Origin: Lepidostoma basale
Taxonomy: Eukaryota > Arthropoda > Insecta > Trichoptera > Lepidostomatidae
DNA length: 64,000 bases
Assembly (NCBI GenBank): GCA_022606425.2
Contig: JAHDVF020000211.1
Coordinates: 2,232,001 to 2,296,000 of the forward strand
Direction: 5' to 3'
The notes under the pieces are model-generated. The model did no database searches and was not told where the DNA came from. It saw only the letters and a program-made list of their open reading frames with translations. This document shows, one piece after another, positions 52,800 through 63,167 of this stretch. A program made the translations under genes and the position numbers. Numbering within the stretch: the first letter of the stretch is position 1; each line of letters begins with the position of its first letter.

Positions 52800-53320
52800 A
52801 ACGCCTGGTGAAAACTCTCCAATTTTTATATGCTTTAAACTTTGACCAGTTTTTATACAACATTTATTTTATTTTTATTTTTTTACATTATAAAAAAAAA
52901 CAAAAAAATTAAGGATTCACTATTGTGCTGTGGGGTATATTTCTCAGCAAATTTTTCTATCAAGGGGAGGACACGACATAGGAACTTGACTTCGGGATGG
53001 GATTTTGCTGAATTGTAGTACTCTCTAAGAGTCGTCCATAGTCAAAGTAAGAAAGCGCAATCAATAGTCAGCCTTTTTCTAGAAAAAAAGCCTTATAGAA
53101 ATTTCGCTACAAGTTTCAATAGATAGGTGACTGTGCTTGCTTCTTTATTTTGATAGGCGGCCGGTTTCTAGTTCAAATCCCGCGTCACGAGTTTTTTTTT
53201 CTAATATGTAAGCAACGGTGACTTTTTTATCTAGAATTTGACTGTTTAATACCCATTTGAACTTTGGATGACTTTTAGGGGTAACTACAATCCTGCAAAA
53301 CTCTATTGAAGTCAGTATTA
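52800..53320. other. unassigned stretch
   Basis: Non-coding, AT-rich. No recognised element. Confidence 0.35.
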
Positions 53321-53321
53321 C

Positions 53322-53692
53322 TTTAAGAATTAAATGTATCTCAATAGTGACGAAGATGTTAATTATTTGGAAACAGAATATGGTGGTCGAGGCGTTTACA
53401 GGACTTATGACCCTGTCATTGGTTGGGTTAAGCGATCGCTTTATGTAATATAACATTCCCCATTCCGCATTTCTTACGAACACCACGCCTGACAATTATT
53501 TTTGAATGTTGCATATATGCTACATATTGAGAAACATTTCACATATTTTAGTTCGATCTACACTAGCGCCATCTTTTGAGATTAGATGTAAGCATTAAGC
53601 AGAAAAGCTTTATAAATATAATGTGAAAGGCTATTAACCCAATTATCATACTTACATCTTCGTCTCTATTGAGATACATTTAATTCTTAATG
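53322..53692. mobile_element. repeat family F, copy 3 with TIRs
   Basis: Ends TAAGAATTAAATGTATCTCA and the exact inverse plus ATAG(A/T)GACGAAGATGT give TIRs of about 38 bp, so family F looks like a MITE of about 370 bp. The interior is shared with 52465-52795. Confidence 0.75.
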
Positions 53693-53694
53693 AT

Positions 53695-54178
53695 TAATCC
53701 GTAATGGGTAAAATTCAGTATTTGTCTACAAGTATTTGTATACATTAAAAAAAACAAAAAGCATAACTTTAATTATAAAGAAACAATAAAAAATATAAAT
53801 GTTGTATCTACAGGTTAAACATTTAGAAATTGTCGGAGTAATATCGAAATTCACTTAATGGCATAGACTCTTGAAATTGTACAATAAATACAAAAGCTTT
53901 TAGCGAAAGAAATTTGATGTGCCAATAATTAATAGCGAACAACAGATCATATTTCTTTCATAGATATTATACGGTATACATAACGCTTTGTTGCTGATAA
54001 TGGGGGCAAATACATTTATCTGTGGTTGGGTGGCATTTTAGTTTCAACGGCTGTGCGTAACTTTTGGGTATAGTGCTTAATAATTTAAATTTGACAATAA
54101 ATAAATTGCTTAAACCATAATTCACTTACGTAAATTTCTATATACTTGTGTATTAGTAAAGGCATTATACCAATTTTA
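53695..54178. other. unassigned stretch
   Basis: The first 60 bp (AATGGGTAAAATTCAGTATT) also follow the family F copy near 10975, so family F or its flank may extend here. Otherwise nothing. Confidence 0.4.
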
Positions 54179-54179
54179 A

Positions 54180-54510
54180 GGACTTCCGAAATGACATACT
54201 GAGGACGATAGCAGGCAAGACACTGAGGGATCGCGTGAGGAACACCAAAATAAGAGAGATATGTGAGGTTGAGGATATTATAAGATGGAGCAGAGAGCTG
54301 AAAATGGACTGGTACGGTCATTTTCAAAGAATGGACACCACCAAACTCCCCTATATTGCATTGCATAATCAACCTCATGGGACTAGTCCTCGTGGAAGAC
54401 CTCCTAAAAGATGGAAGGAAAGCTGGGAATCTACCTCACAGGAGGAGCAACACTCTGGAGAACAGACCACATAGGTCTAGAATAAGGAAGAAGAAGAAGA
54501 ATTATACCAA
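54180..54510 (+). pseudogene. LINE 3' end with (GAA)n tail
   Basis: AGKTLRDRVRNTKIREICEV, WYGHFQRMDTTKLPYIALHN and PRGRPPKRWKESW, ending AAGAAGAAGAAG. Nearly identical to 56245-56600. The two share a truncation zone, so they may be duplicates or sister insertions. Confidence 0.78.
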
Positions 54511-54524
54511 ATATTTTATCAGCT

Positions 54525-54710
54525 CCTTTGTTCTTCTTCCTTTTCAACCATCTTCCATCCCCTGCTGCATAAAAACCTCTTCCAATTTTCTCCACTCGTC
54601 CCTGTTTGGTCCCTTTCATATCCAGGTCATTTAAGCTATTCGGACAATCTCATCAGTCCATATTTTGGGTGGCCTCCCGATAATACTTTTCTTTGGAGGC
54701 TGTGGACAAA
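54525..54710 (-). pseudogene. LINE 3' end, opposite strand
   Basis: Minus strand GRPPKIWTDEIVRIA, NRDEWRKLEEVFMQQGMEDG and an AAGGAAGAAGAAC tail. It abuts the plus-strand LINE tail at 54507 tail to tail. Confidence 0.65.
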
Positions 54711-54989
54711 GAAAATAAGAATTTGTAAAACAGAACAAGTATAACAGTAGTCCTTAAGAGCCCAATCGTTGATGGAAATAGAAGATTACATAAAGATTCC
54801 GAGTGTGAAAAATTATGTCCGCACAATGCAAGAGATAGCTACTTTATAAGACTTTCTAGAACCGCTTATAATAAATGCAACCAAGCGGAGAAGTGAAAAT
54901 GCGCAATAAACTGAACAAAGGAAAATTCATTAAACGAAAAAAAGATATCTTGATTGAAATATATATAATCATTTTAAAATTGACAATTC

Positions 54990-55488
54990 TGAACTTCTCA
55001 GCAAATTGTCACTCAATACCCCCATGTCTCGCACGAGACACACCGCGAACCAAGTTTTCCACCTTCCTGTTTATCGCACAAATTACGCTCTGAGCGCGGC
55101 ACTGTATCGAATCTGTGATATCTACAACAAACATTTTGGAGACATTGACGTCTTTCATTTGAGCGAGCGAAATTTTAAAAAAGTGATCGGAGCAACATTT
55201 CGGCGCGGATGTGACCACGATGTAATATGATATTATAATACTTGTATATTACTTTATTTTATTTTATCTTAATTTAATTTTTATTTCCAGTACTATAAGT
55301 ATTTTAACTCTTAAATATTATGTATACCTTATTTTGTCTTAGTTTAACTTCAATGTTTCTCACTATCATTTGTTGATTGTTAACTATTATTTTTAATCTG
55401 TGGTAGCATGTAATTGGCCTTATTTTAATTATTCTGAATGTTTCTTTTATATATATATATATGTTATTGATATCGCTGTATGTTACCC

Positions 55489-55523
<35 letters not shown>

Positions 55524-55530
55524 ATACGGC
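54990..55530 (+). mobile_element. LINE 3' copy with (AAAT)n tail
   Basis: YRTNYALSAALYRICDIYN and IDVFHLSERNFKKVIGATF resemble the terminal IDVFHIRES region of the 34-kb LINE. A 3' UTR and (AAATA)n tail at 55492-55525 follow. Related but distinct family. Confidence 0.7.
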
Positions 55531-55654
55531 GGTCGTGAATTTATTAATTAAAAAAATATGATATTATTTGATCTTTGTATTATGTAAAAAAAATGTACGC
55601 TTATTTATATCTCTTATCGCATGAACAATAACTTGAATAAAAATTATATCTCTA

Positions 55655-55905
55655 ACTAATTAACTAACCATCACGCCGTCTCCCTGAAGGGGTAGGCAGA
55701 AATAATGGACTGCCACATTTTAACCGATACGTCACTCCATTCTTCTCTTTTCGCCCCTGCGAGAGACGCGGTGAGATGGGTTGCGAACCTCATCGCCACC
55801 AATAGGCATCTCGCGTACACTTCGATCATCCAAAGTCCCAAAAATAAATCTAAAAACAAATTATATAAAATAAAATAACAAAATAAAAATAATTTTACAC
55901 ATAAA
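55655..55905 (-). mobile_element. internally deleted RTE derivative
   Basis: The RTE tail joins through GCCACATTTTAACCGATACG to GCGAGAGACGCGGTGAGATG and GGTTGCGAACCTCATCGCC. Truncated at the end of the 5' UTR A-rich part. Confidence 0.82.
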
Positions 55906-55939
55906 AATTATATATCAAACACTTATTTATAATAACAAG

Positions 55940-56130
55940 ATTATGGCATTTGATTTGAAAGGCAAAACATGTCGTTTCCATTTACTATAATAAAACTTTT
56001 TTTTTCGTATTAATTATTTAATATGGAGCATAAAATTATTGTTCAACAAACATTACATATTGGGATATCATTCTCCCGATGATGAAGTAAATATTTCGAA
56101 ACTTGAGAAAAAATAAACTCAAAAGTAGAA
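55940..56130 (+). mobile_element. fold-back family A arm plus a hammerhead-like block
   Basis: GGCATTTGATTTGAAAGGCA, AAACATGTCGTTTCC and the family tail. At 56076-56107 TGATGA, A, a weak GTAAATATTTC stem and GAAACTTGA look like another decayed motif. Confidence 0.45.
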
Positions 56131-56244
56131 TAAACAGCATTTGAATTCATAAAAAAATCAACAACCATCAAGAAATTTAGTAAAATCATTTGATTATAAA
56201 AAAAAACTTTTATAATATTTATAGAAGAACGAAACTACCATACC

Positions 56245-56600
56245 ATAAGGACAAAAAAGTTTTGAGGACTTCTGAAATGAAGACACTGAGGACTATAGCA
56301 GGCAAGACACTGAGGGATCGCGTGAGGAACACCAGAATAAGAGAGATATGTAAGGTTGGGGATATCATAAGATGGAGCAGACAGCGAAACAGGGACTGGT
56401 ACGGTCATGTTCAAAGAATGGACACCACAAGACTCCCCTATATTGCATTGCATAATCAGCCTCATGGGACTCGTCCTCGTGAAAGACCTCCTAAAAGATG
56501 GAAGGGCAGCTGGGAATCTACCTCACAGGAGGAGCAACTTTCTGGAGAACAGACCACATAGGTCTACAATAAGGAAGAAGAAGAAGAAGAAACTATCATA
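56245..56600 (+). pseudogene. LINE 3' end with (GAA)n tail, second copy
   Basis: RTSEMKTLRTIAGKTLRDRV, WYGHVQRMDTTRLPYIALHN, PKRWKGSWEST and AAGAAGAAGAAGAAG. The open stretch is about 100 aa. See 54180-54510. Confidence 0.8.
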
Positions 56601-56714
56601 CGAAATTATCACCGCGTTGTTTCTATAAGGGATATGCACATTGGGTATACCTCCAAACATGTTATATTCTGAAAATATTCTCTAGACTTCTTCACATTTA
56701 TTTAGGGTTTTTCA

Positions 56715-57068
56715 TATGATGATGAAGATGATGATTTATATAGCGCCATTTTTGTGAAAGATTCACTTCAAGGGCGCTCAACGTCCAGAAAGCTTCTCTT
56801 AAAAAGAAAAGTTTTAAGAGAGCTTCTGAACACTCCTTCGTCGTCTTGATTGCGGATATTGTAGGGCAGCCTATTCCACGCCGTCGGTCCCACGATGCCA
56901 AAAGCGCGATCTGCGAAGTTTGAAGCTCCTTGACGCCGCGGGACGAGAAGTTTATGTGTTGCTTCTTCCTTCGAGGATCGTAGAGTTGACTGCCGAGGGT
57001 TCAAATTTGTCAGCTGGCAAAGTTCTGTGAGGTAGTGGGGCGCTCGTCCATGTAAGGCCTTGTGAACA
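56715..57068 (-). pseudogene. CR1/L2-type LINE C terminus
   Basis: Minus strand: NNVHKALHGRAPHYLTELCQ, RRQGASNFADRAFGIVGPTA, WNRLPYNIRN and SLKTFLFKRSF are the FADRAF..VxxPxxWNxLP signature of CR1/L2 C termini. Then GGCGCTATATAAATCATCAT and a (CAT)n-like tail. 5'-truncated. Confidence 0.82.
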
Positions 57069-57069
57069 T

Positions 57070-57310
57070 TGTTTTGGCCGAAACACTATGATACTTCAAC
57101 ATTATTACTGTTAAAATTTAAAACACTGTTCTATATCACAATTTCTTTTTATTTACTGAGTGTCGCGACAGCTGTTGTGGCATCATCAGGTGTTACAATA
57201 AACTGTTTATTGTAACACCTGATGATGCTAACATCGGTTGGCAAAACAGCTGTCGCGACACTCAGTAAATAAAAAGAAATTGTGATATAGAACAGAGCGC
57301 TGTAACTTTG
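57070..57310. mobile_element. fold-back family C, copy 3
   Basis: Arms TATCACAATTTCTTTTTATT..GTCGCGACAGCTGTT and the inverse. The plus core has exact CTGATGA (57219-57225), one extra T, helix II GCTAAC/GTTGGC around ATCG, then AAAAC (G12 changed to A) and ACAGCTGTC with a GTC triplet at 57252-57254. The left arm has lost the helix II region. Confidence 0.78.
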
Positions 57311-57399
57311 AAATGAAATAATAAAACAACTTGTCTTAGTGATATTGCCACTTTTTTTGAAATGACATTCAATGATATTATGTATGAAATATAATTTCG

Positions 57400-57880
57400 G
57401 CCCAAATGGCCGGCGTGGCTTTGCTGCGGGTGGTGTATCCTGGTGGTCAAAGGGTTTTTCAAAAGAGACGCCAAAACTTTGACAACGTATAGCGGCCATT
57501 TTGGTAAAGCGACAGCTTTAAAATTTGCCAAAAATTCTTATTTCATCTTGACATTTCACCATGGAACACTACACGCGTCAACAACGCGTTGAAATTGTTA
57601 AAATTAATTATCAAAATCAGTGCTTTGTTCGCCAATTTATGGCATTCATGGCCATCCTGTAGAGTCCACAATACGTCGTTTAATGCATAAATTTGAGACT
57701 CTTGTGGCTTAAACTGGATGATATGGATACCGACAACACGTGGTTCCAACAGGACGGCGCTATGTAGCATACAGGGCACGCCGCGATGGACATTCTGCAC
57801 GAAGGATTAAAAATGGAGCGTCCCAATTGAAAGACCCTATATTTTGTTTCAAGTACAAATATCGTCGCCTTCCATGGCCC
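57400..57880 (+). pseudogene. mariner-like transposase relic
   Basis: From 57560: MEHYTRQQRVEIVKINYQNQ, then TIRRLMHKFETL, a gap, and DTDNTWFQQDGAM, AAMDILHEG. HYTxQQRVEIVK and WFQQDGA are hallmarks of one arthropod DDE transposase group (helix-turn-helix start and second catalytic Asp region). Much of the middle is deleted and several stops occur. Confidence 0.75.
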
Positions 57881-58127
57881 ACATTTGTAAATTGAATTGA
57901 ATTAAATTGTGGATTTTCAGCGACATGCTTCGTATTTTCGTATTTTAGTCACCTCGTTAACCTTCTTCTTAAACATAGTTTATGCATTCATTATTTCCAT
58001 TTGATTTCATGATTTAACTAATAACGATTTTGAATATCAAACAATACGTGATTACAAAATCATACGTAGAATATAAATACGAATTTAAGCGTCTATTTTC
58101 TGGAATGTTTTATTATAATTTATTTAA

Positions 58128-58806
58128 ATCAAATCAAATCAAATCAAATCAAATCAGTTTATTAACTCAAAAGACATTACAATCAGAAAAATGTTTTAGG
58201 CATCTATTGAGTACAGGTAAAATATTATAAAAATACAACATATTACCAGGAACGCATTAAAGATGGTTTGACATTAGAAAGACAAGATACTTTCTAAAGT
58301 CAAGATTATTTGTCTCCTGATCGTACCTTCACTAATATGAAAGACGTGGATCTCCGAGGAGACCGCGCTCAGCGGACTAATTGCTCTTCCCACCGGTGTC
58401 ACCAGAGACAGATTGGTTCTGGTGGCCGGTAGGTAAAGTGCTGTCGCTGTCGGAGAAATCTATCAGGGACAAAAAGACCAACACCCCCTAGCACGGCCGA
58501 GTTCTCGAAATATCCCCTGATTAATTTAAAGAAATGGGTAATGAGATGCCCATCTCTTCGAAGCTGTAAAGAATTGGTTCCAAGCATTCCTAAAAGAAAT
58601 GCCGTGGGATAGAGCCACGGATAACTACCATAATCCCTCATGTAGAGATACCTCAGATTTTTTTTCTGAACCCTCTCCAGCATAACAAAATATCTCGCCT
58701 TATGAGGACTCCAGATCACAGAACCACTTTCGAGTCTACTTCGAACCAATGCGTTGTATAGAACTCTGATCACATTGGGATCTCTGAAAAATCTTCCCAA
58801 TGACAT
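58128..58806 (-). mobile_element. LINE 3' copy with (TTTGA)n tail, minus strand
   Basis: Minus strand: RDPNVIRVLYNALVRSRLES, GSVIWSPHKARYFVMLERVQ and GSYPWLYPTAFLLGMLGTNS closely match 34122-34858. The tail (AAATC)n lies at 58124-58156. Inserted into a family A element (58085-58127 and 58807-59020). Confidence 0.85.
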
Positions 58807-59020
58807 ATATAGCCTGTTTAAGGCGTTATCAAATGTAAAATACTTGTAATAATTATTGTTTCTTGAACTAATAAATAACTCCGCATAAAATTATTAATAT
58901 GAACAAAAATTCACTTTTTAAGAGATATTACTATATTTAATGGGGATGGCATGTTTTTCTTAGCTAAAGCTTTATTAAATGACATTTGATATTACCTTAG
59001 GCGCAACATGTCATTCCCAC
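58807..59020. mobile_element. fold-back family A, arms after the LINE insertion
   Basis: AAGGCGTTATCAAATG with the family tail, then TTAATGGGGATGGCATGTTT and CTTAGGCGCAACATGTCATT. At least two family A pieces are joined, and the LINE separates another. Confidence 0.55.
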
Positions 59021-59620
59021 ACAGAAGGGTTCCCACCACATACCCGAGGCTGTTATAGGGCGCAGCGGCACCCTTTCGTCAGCCTCGCTCGTACACTTTC
59101 TAGGCCTGTCCCCGTCCATCCGGGACAAACATTTAATTTACGCAAACACAATGGGATGCCAGGCCACATTTACTCTACTTTGTATTTCCTTCTGTGTCCC
59201 GCACTTCCACATGTAAACTACTTTTTATTTAAAAATATAGAAATAATTACAATCTTACAAAATAGAGTCTTACCACCTAGTTTTAAACATAATACACACT
59301 TAGAACTATTCACACGAGGCAAGGCGGGACACGGTATGAAGGAGGAGGAGGGATGTGGGGATCTGGGGTGGAGCAAAGTAAAGGGTGTCAGCAAGGTTAG
59401 AGTAGAGGGAAGGGCACAAAATGAAGTATAAAGTAAATTATCTAAAACAATAACAGTATAAAATTAAAGTGCATTGGGCAATCCACACCCCACCAGTGGG
59501 CAGTATCGACTTCGGGTCAGAACGGTCAACGGGAGCCAGTGGTAACACAGTCTAGGGGCAGTCGCCACAGGACTCGTAGAACGCAACACAGGACAGACAG
59601 CAATAATAGTTAATATTGAA
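59020..59620. repeat. dispersed repeat family H, copy 2
   Basis: ACCCGAGGCTGTTATAGGGC, CACCCTTTCGTCAGCC, TAGGCCTGTCCCC and GTCCATCCGGGAC, then GCCAGGCCACATTTACTCTA and a distal GGAGGAGGAGGGATG block follow the order of 43691-44290. Adjacent to a family A arm here and an RTE fragment there. Confidence 0.6.
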
Positions 59621-59639
59621 GAAAATGAAAATGGAAAAT

Positions 59640-59850
59640 GTTAGACTAAGGAAACAATGGCATCCCCAAATTAATCAAATACTAAAAGGCGGCCACATTC
59701 TTATCCGGAAAGTCGACGAGCGTGCATTTTACGATGTATGAATGTAGAGGAAACCAGAGAGGTGCAGATGTCATGACAGAGCAGAATGGCGGTCCATCCA
59801 CTCTGCCTACGTCTACGGGGAAATGGCGTGATGGTTAGTTGGTTTTAATA
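59640..59850 (+). mobile_element. RTE 3' end
   Basis: CATCCCCAAATTAATCAAAT, a VDERAFYDV-type segment, CGGTCCATCCACTCTGCC and GGCGTGATGGTTAGTTGG. Decayed. Confidence 0.72.
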
Positions 59851-59854
59851 ATTA

Positions 59855-60275
59855 AAATAATAATAATAAAATATTAAATAATAATAAAATATTAAATAAT
59901 AATACTAAGTTATCACTATAAATACACGAAGATGAGCCAGTATAGTAAATTCACGCGAATTGATCCATCTTGTTTAAATTTAAGAAATTCAAGGAATCCA
60001 TTTTGTAATCATACATGCGGCTGTTTGGATAACATGTCTAGTTTCTCGATCTCTTATTCTAGGAATGATTGCGTTATTAGAAACACTTCATAAATCTTCT
60101 ATTTCATTGAAGCCATCGTGTCTGGGCGGCACATTCTCCATCCTGCCCCGACTTCACACTCAAAATGCGGTCAATGCACAGAAGCGAATCTGATTGTTTA
60201 TTTACAAGTTTGGAAATAGAAAAATGTAAAATGTATTATATGAAAATGTAACAATATATTTTCTAAAATCTAAGT
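59855..60275. other. unassigned stretch
   Basis: (AATA)n-rich start, then no recognised feature. Confidence 0.35.
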
Positions 60276-60279
60276 AACC

Positions 60280-60780
60280 AATATACTGTCTCTCCGAAGG
60301 GGCGAGCAGAAAGAATGGACCGCCACATTGTTCTTTCCTGGCATACTTATCACACTTCCTCAACGTTGATACATCTTTCGATATATCAATGTTGAGGAAG
60401 AAATATATGTGTCGATTTCTTTGATTCTTCATGTTTTCCTCAATCTTCTTTCCTAAATTTTTTGTTCCGTTTGTATCGTACACTTTCTTCACAATTTTTT
60501 TTCATTCATCCTCCTTGTGTCCAAATCATCTTAACGAACCTTTCGTTATTTTATTTATAATACTAAATTTGCACGGAATTCACTTCTACTCGTAATATTT
60601 GGAATGATATACTATTATACAATACACATATTTTCACACATTTGTCTTAAGAGATCTAATTTCTTCTTCTGCTTCTTCTTTTAATAAATGTGACGATCTG
60701 TGACACAGATATCATGTCTCGTCATCCATGATGAGGTCCAGCTGTCCTTGCCACTGCCATCTTAGCTTTTTTGGAAAGAT
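60280..60780 (-). mobile_element. RTE 3' fragment, interrupted
   Basis: CTGTCTCTCCGAAGGGGCGA through TCTTAAGAGATCTAATTTC on the minus strand, then a short foreign block and CTTGCCACTGCCATCTTAGC (AKMAVASK-type region). Confidence 0.7.
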
Positions 60781-60862
60781 AAAAACTAACTAGATTCTTT
60801 TAATATTTTTAAAAGTATCCGTTTTTGAATATACAGGTACTATGGAGCTTTATGCATTAGAC

Positions 60863-61596
60863 CAGCGTTTCCTAACCTTTTTCAGTCGCTGACCCCTAGG
60901 AAATCAAGCACAATTTTCAAGGACCCACTTAGTAAAAAAAACAGCAATAAATTTTGAACTATTTATTTTAGTACTACAAATACAATTTTTTTTAAAATAA
61001 AAAAATAAGTTAATAATTGTCGCACAACAGCAACACCAATACGGTTAATTAATGTGAAGGTTGGTGTTGCTTTTTTGAAACTAAATTAGTGATGTTTGGG
61101 TTGATGTTACTACTAAGTTGTAGTCTCAGATCGGATTCCACTTGTAATCTGTTTCTGTATTTGTTTTTAGTATAAATAAGAGCAGAGAATGCCTTTTCAC
61201 AGAAGTATGTGGTTGAGAAAATCAGTAAATGTGTCAGTGCTTCTTCTGATATTTCCTTATAATCTTTCTTTCCATTCACCCAAAAACTTGATAAAGAGGA
61301 TTCTTTAAAATAACATTTCAATGCTGAATTACAAGAAATTTTTATTAATTGGTTTTCCTGTACTGTTGTCAAGCCGGTAATATCAGGAACATCTGTGTTA
61401 AAAGGGTTTGATATCCAAATTTTATTTTTGTCGGGTACTGGAAAATAATTCCGAAACGCAGACCGTGATAATGATTACGAGACTTTTGGTGGCATTTATT
61501 TATTATTGTTAAATGTTCCACGGATGTGACTGCAGATCTCCATACATATATTCGCGGACCCCCAGGGGTCCGCAGACCACAGGTTAGGAAACACTG
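60863..61596. mobile_element. hAT element with transposase remnant
   Basis: Ends CAGCGTTTCCTAACC and the inverse CAGTGTTTCCTAACC, flanked by CATTAGAC (60855-60862) and CATTAGAA (61597-61604), 7/8 identical. The inside carries the transposase C terminus; the 5' coding half is gone. Confidence 0.88.
61049..61463 (-). pseudogene. hAT transposase C-terminal fragment
   Basis: Continuous minus-strand frame with FRNYFPVPDKNKIWISNPF, then SLSSFWVNGKKDYKEISEEA and LIFSTTYFCEKAFSALIYTK, the hAT dimerisation region of the ZBED/SCAND3-like group. No native start; likely cannot transpose alone. Confidence 0.85.
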
Positions 61597-61619
61597 CATT
61601 AGAACATTTATCACCATCT

Positions 61620-61895
61620 GTGGAATCAAGTAAATTCAACATTTTTCAAATGCTCTAAGAGTTTCTTACTCAGATTCTTTGTTCTAAATATAAGGAGACT
61701 TGTGATTCAAAAGTTTAATTAAATTTGTTAACGTCAATAATGACTGAGGTATTTCAAAGAGAGGATCATTAATTGAAAAAAACGCTTTATTTGCACCGAA
61801 TGAACGAGATATTAAATTGCTACTTCATTAAAATCGATTTGTTTCTTGTAACAATATAGCAAAAGCGCTTTCTAGACTCTTCGTTTAAAATGAAT
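61620..61895. other. AT-rich stretch, no feature recognised
   Basis: Nothing supported. Confidence 0.35.
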
Positions 61896-61899
61896 TCAT

Positions 61900-62525
61900 T
61901 CATAAGTCTGAGGTAATGATTCTCGAAATATAAGAAATTCTAACAGCGTAAATAGTGAACATCTGGAAAAAGTTGATGAGTTTATATTTTAAGGTAGTAT
62001 GTTTAAAAATGATGGGCGAATGGAGAGGGATATTAAAAGAACGGTTGGGGCAGGCAACTAAGTGAATGATGAACTTAAAGTTGTTACAACCTATCAAAAA
62101 AAGCTAAAATGGCAGTATACAATGGTATTTCTTTACAGATGCAACAGATTTGTGGAAAAACTGTGAATGATTAAGTGTAGAATGAAAATATAAGAAGTAA
62201 TAAAAGTGTTATGAACAAAAGAATGAAAGAAACAACAAGATGGTTTGGACACATGGAAATAATTAATGAAGATATTATGATAAATAAAAGTATATGAAAA
62301 CGATTTAAAAGGAACTATTAATAGAGACAGACCGAGGAAAACGAGACACGATCATATAAATCAATTATTGAGTCTCGACTACGTGAAGAGTCGGAGAAAT
62401 CGACGTGCGTGCATGACGTGATGTATGAATATTGAGGAATCGATTGAAGTATGTCAGGAAAGACCAGTGTGGTGGTCGATTTATTCTTCCTACCACTTTG
62501 GAGAGACGGCGTGATGGTTAGTTAA
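61900..62525 (+). mobile_element. RTE 3' copy, decayed
   Basis: SEVMILEI, VEHLEKVDEFIF-type, GRMERDIKR, RWFGHMEIINED, a KTRHDHINQLL-type segment, [11 protein letters not shown] and GGCGTGATGGTTAGTTAAA. Many stops and deletions. Confidence 0.75.
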
Positions 62526-62593
62526 ATGAATTATCAATTGATAATTCATTCTTTTTATTGAGCGAGAGAGCATTAATGAAGTTTTTTTCGTAA

Positions 62594-62891
62594 AAACCGG
62601 TTGTCGGTATAAGATGTCGCACGCTTAATAGAACGCTGACTTAACTCAAAAAACGCAAGTTTTGCTCAATCTGATATGAGTCGGTGTTTTAACAAAAACA
62701 GGTGAAAAACACGTACGAATGAAAAATACCGATATAGTGTAATGGAGGTCAATTGGCGGAATTTTGACTTAATTTTAACGCAAAACGATGGATAGCGTTA
62801 ACACAAGCCTCTGTCTAATGTTAACTCAATTATGACCTAAACCATAATCGGTCAGCTTACTATTAAGCGTGCGATGTGTTCGAACGGCTTT
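62594..62891. mobile_element. putative TIR element
   Basis: AAACCGGTTGTCGGTATAAG, then TCGCACGCTTAATAG, is matched by the inverse at the right end (CTATTAAGCGTGCGATGTGT, CGAACGGCTTT). Outer arms diverge, inner arms are near perfect. No ORF; no clear duplication. Confidence 0.55.
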
Positions 62892-62894
62892 ATG

Positions 62895-63165
62895 AGACCA
62901 TTTGGTTATATTTCCAAAAAATATATTTTCCTTCCGAGGAAACGACGTGATAATTTGTTGTCGTTGTTGTTTGTTGTTGTTATACTAGATTATAAGTAGA
63001 CAATATTTGCAAGGAAGTTTATCCATGAAGACATCCGTAATTGTTTAGAAATTTAAATTCAATAATTCAAAGAATTATTGTAATTATTCCATACTGACAG
63101 ATTAATTATATAAAAATGTATGTTGTACATGAAGGGAATTTATTTTTGATAATTACTAATTATTT
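62895..63165. other. AT-rich stretch
   Basis: A (GTT)n-like run at about 62956-62982. Nothing else. Confidence 0.35.
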
Positions 63166-63167
63166 AT

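Noticed and set aside
53145..53495. 116-aa minus-strand ORF
   Set aside because: It crosses the border of a family F MITE and AT-rich DNA and has no recognisable domain.
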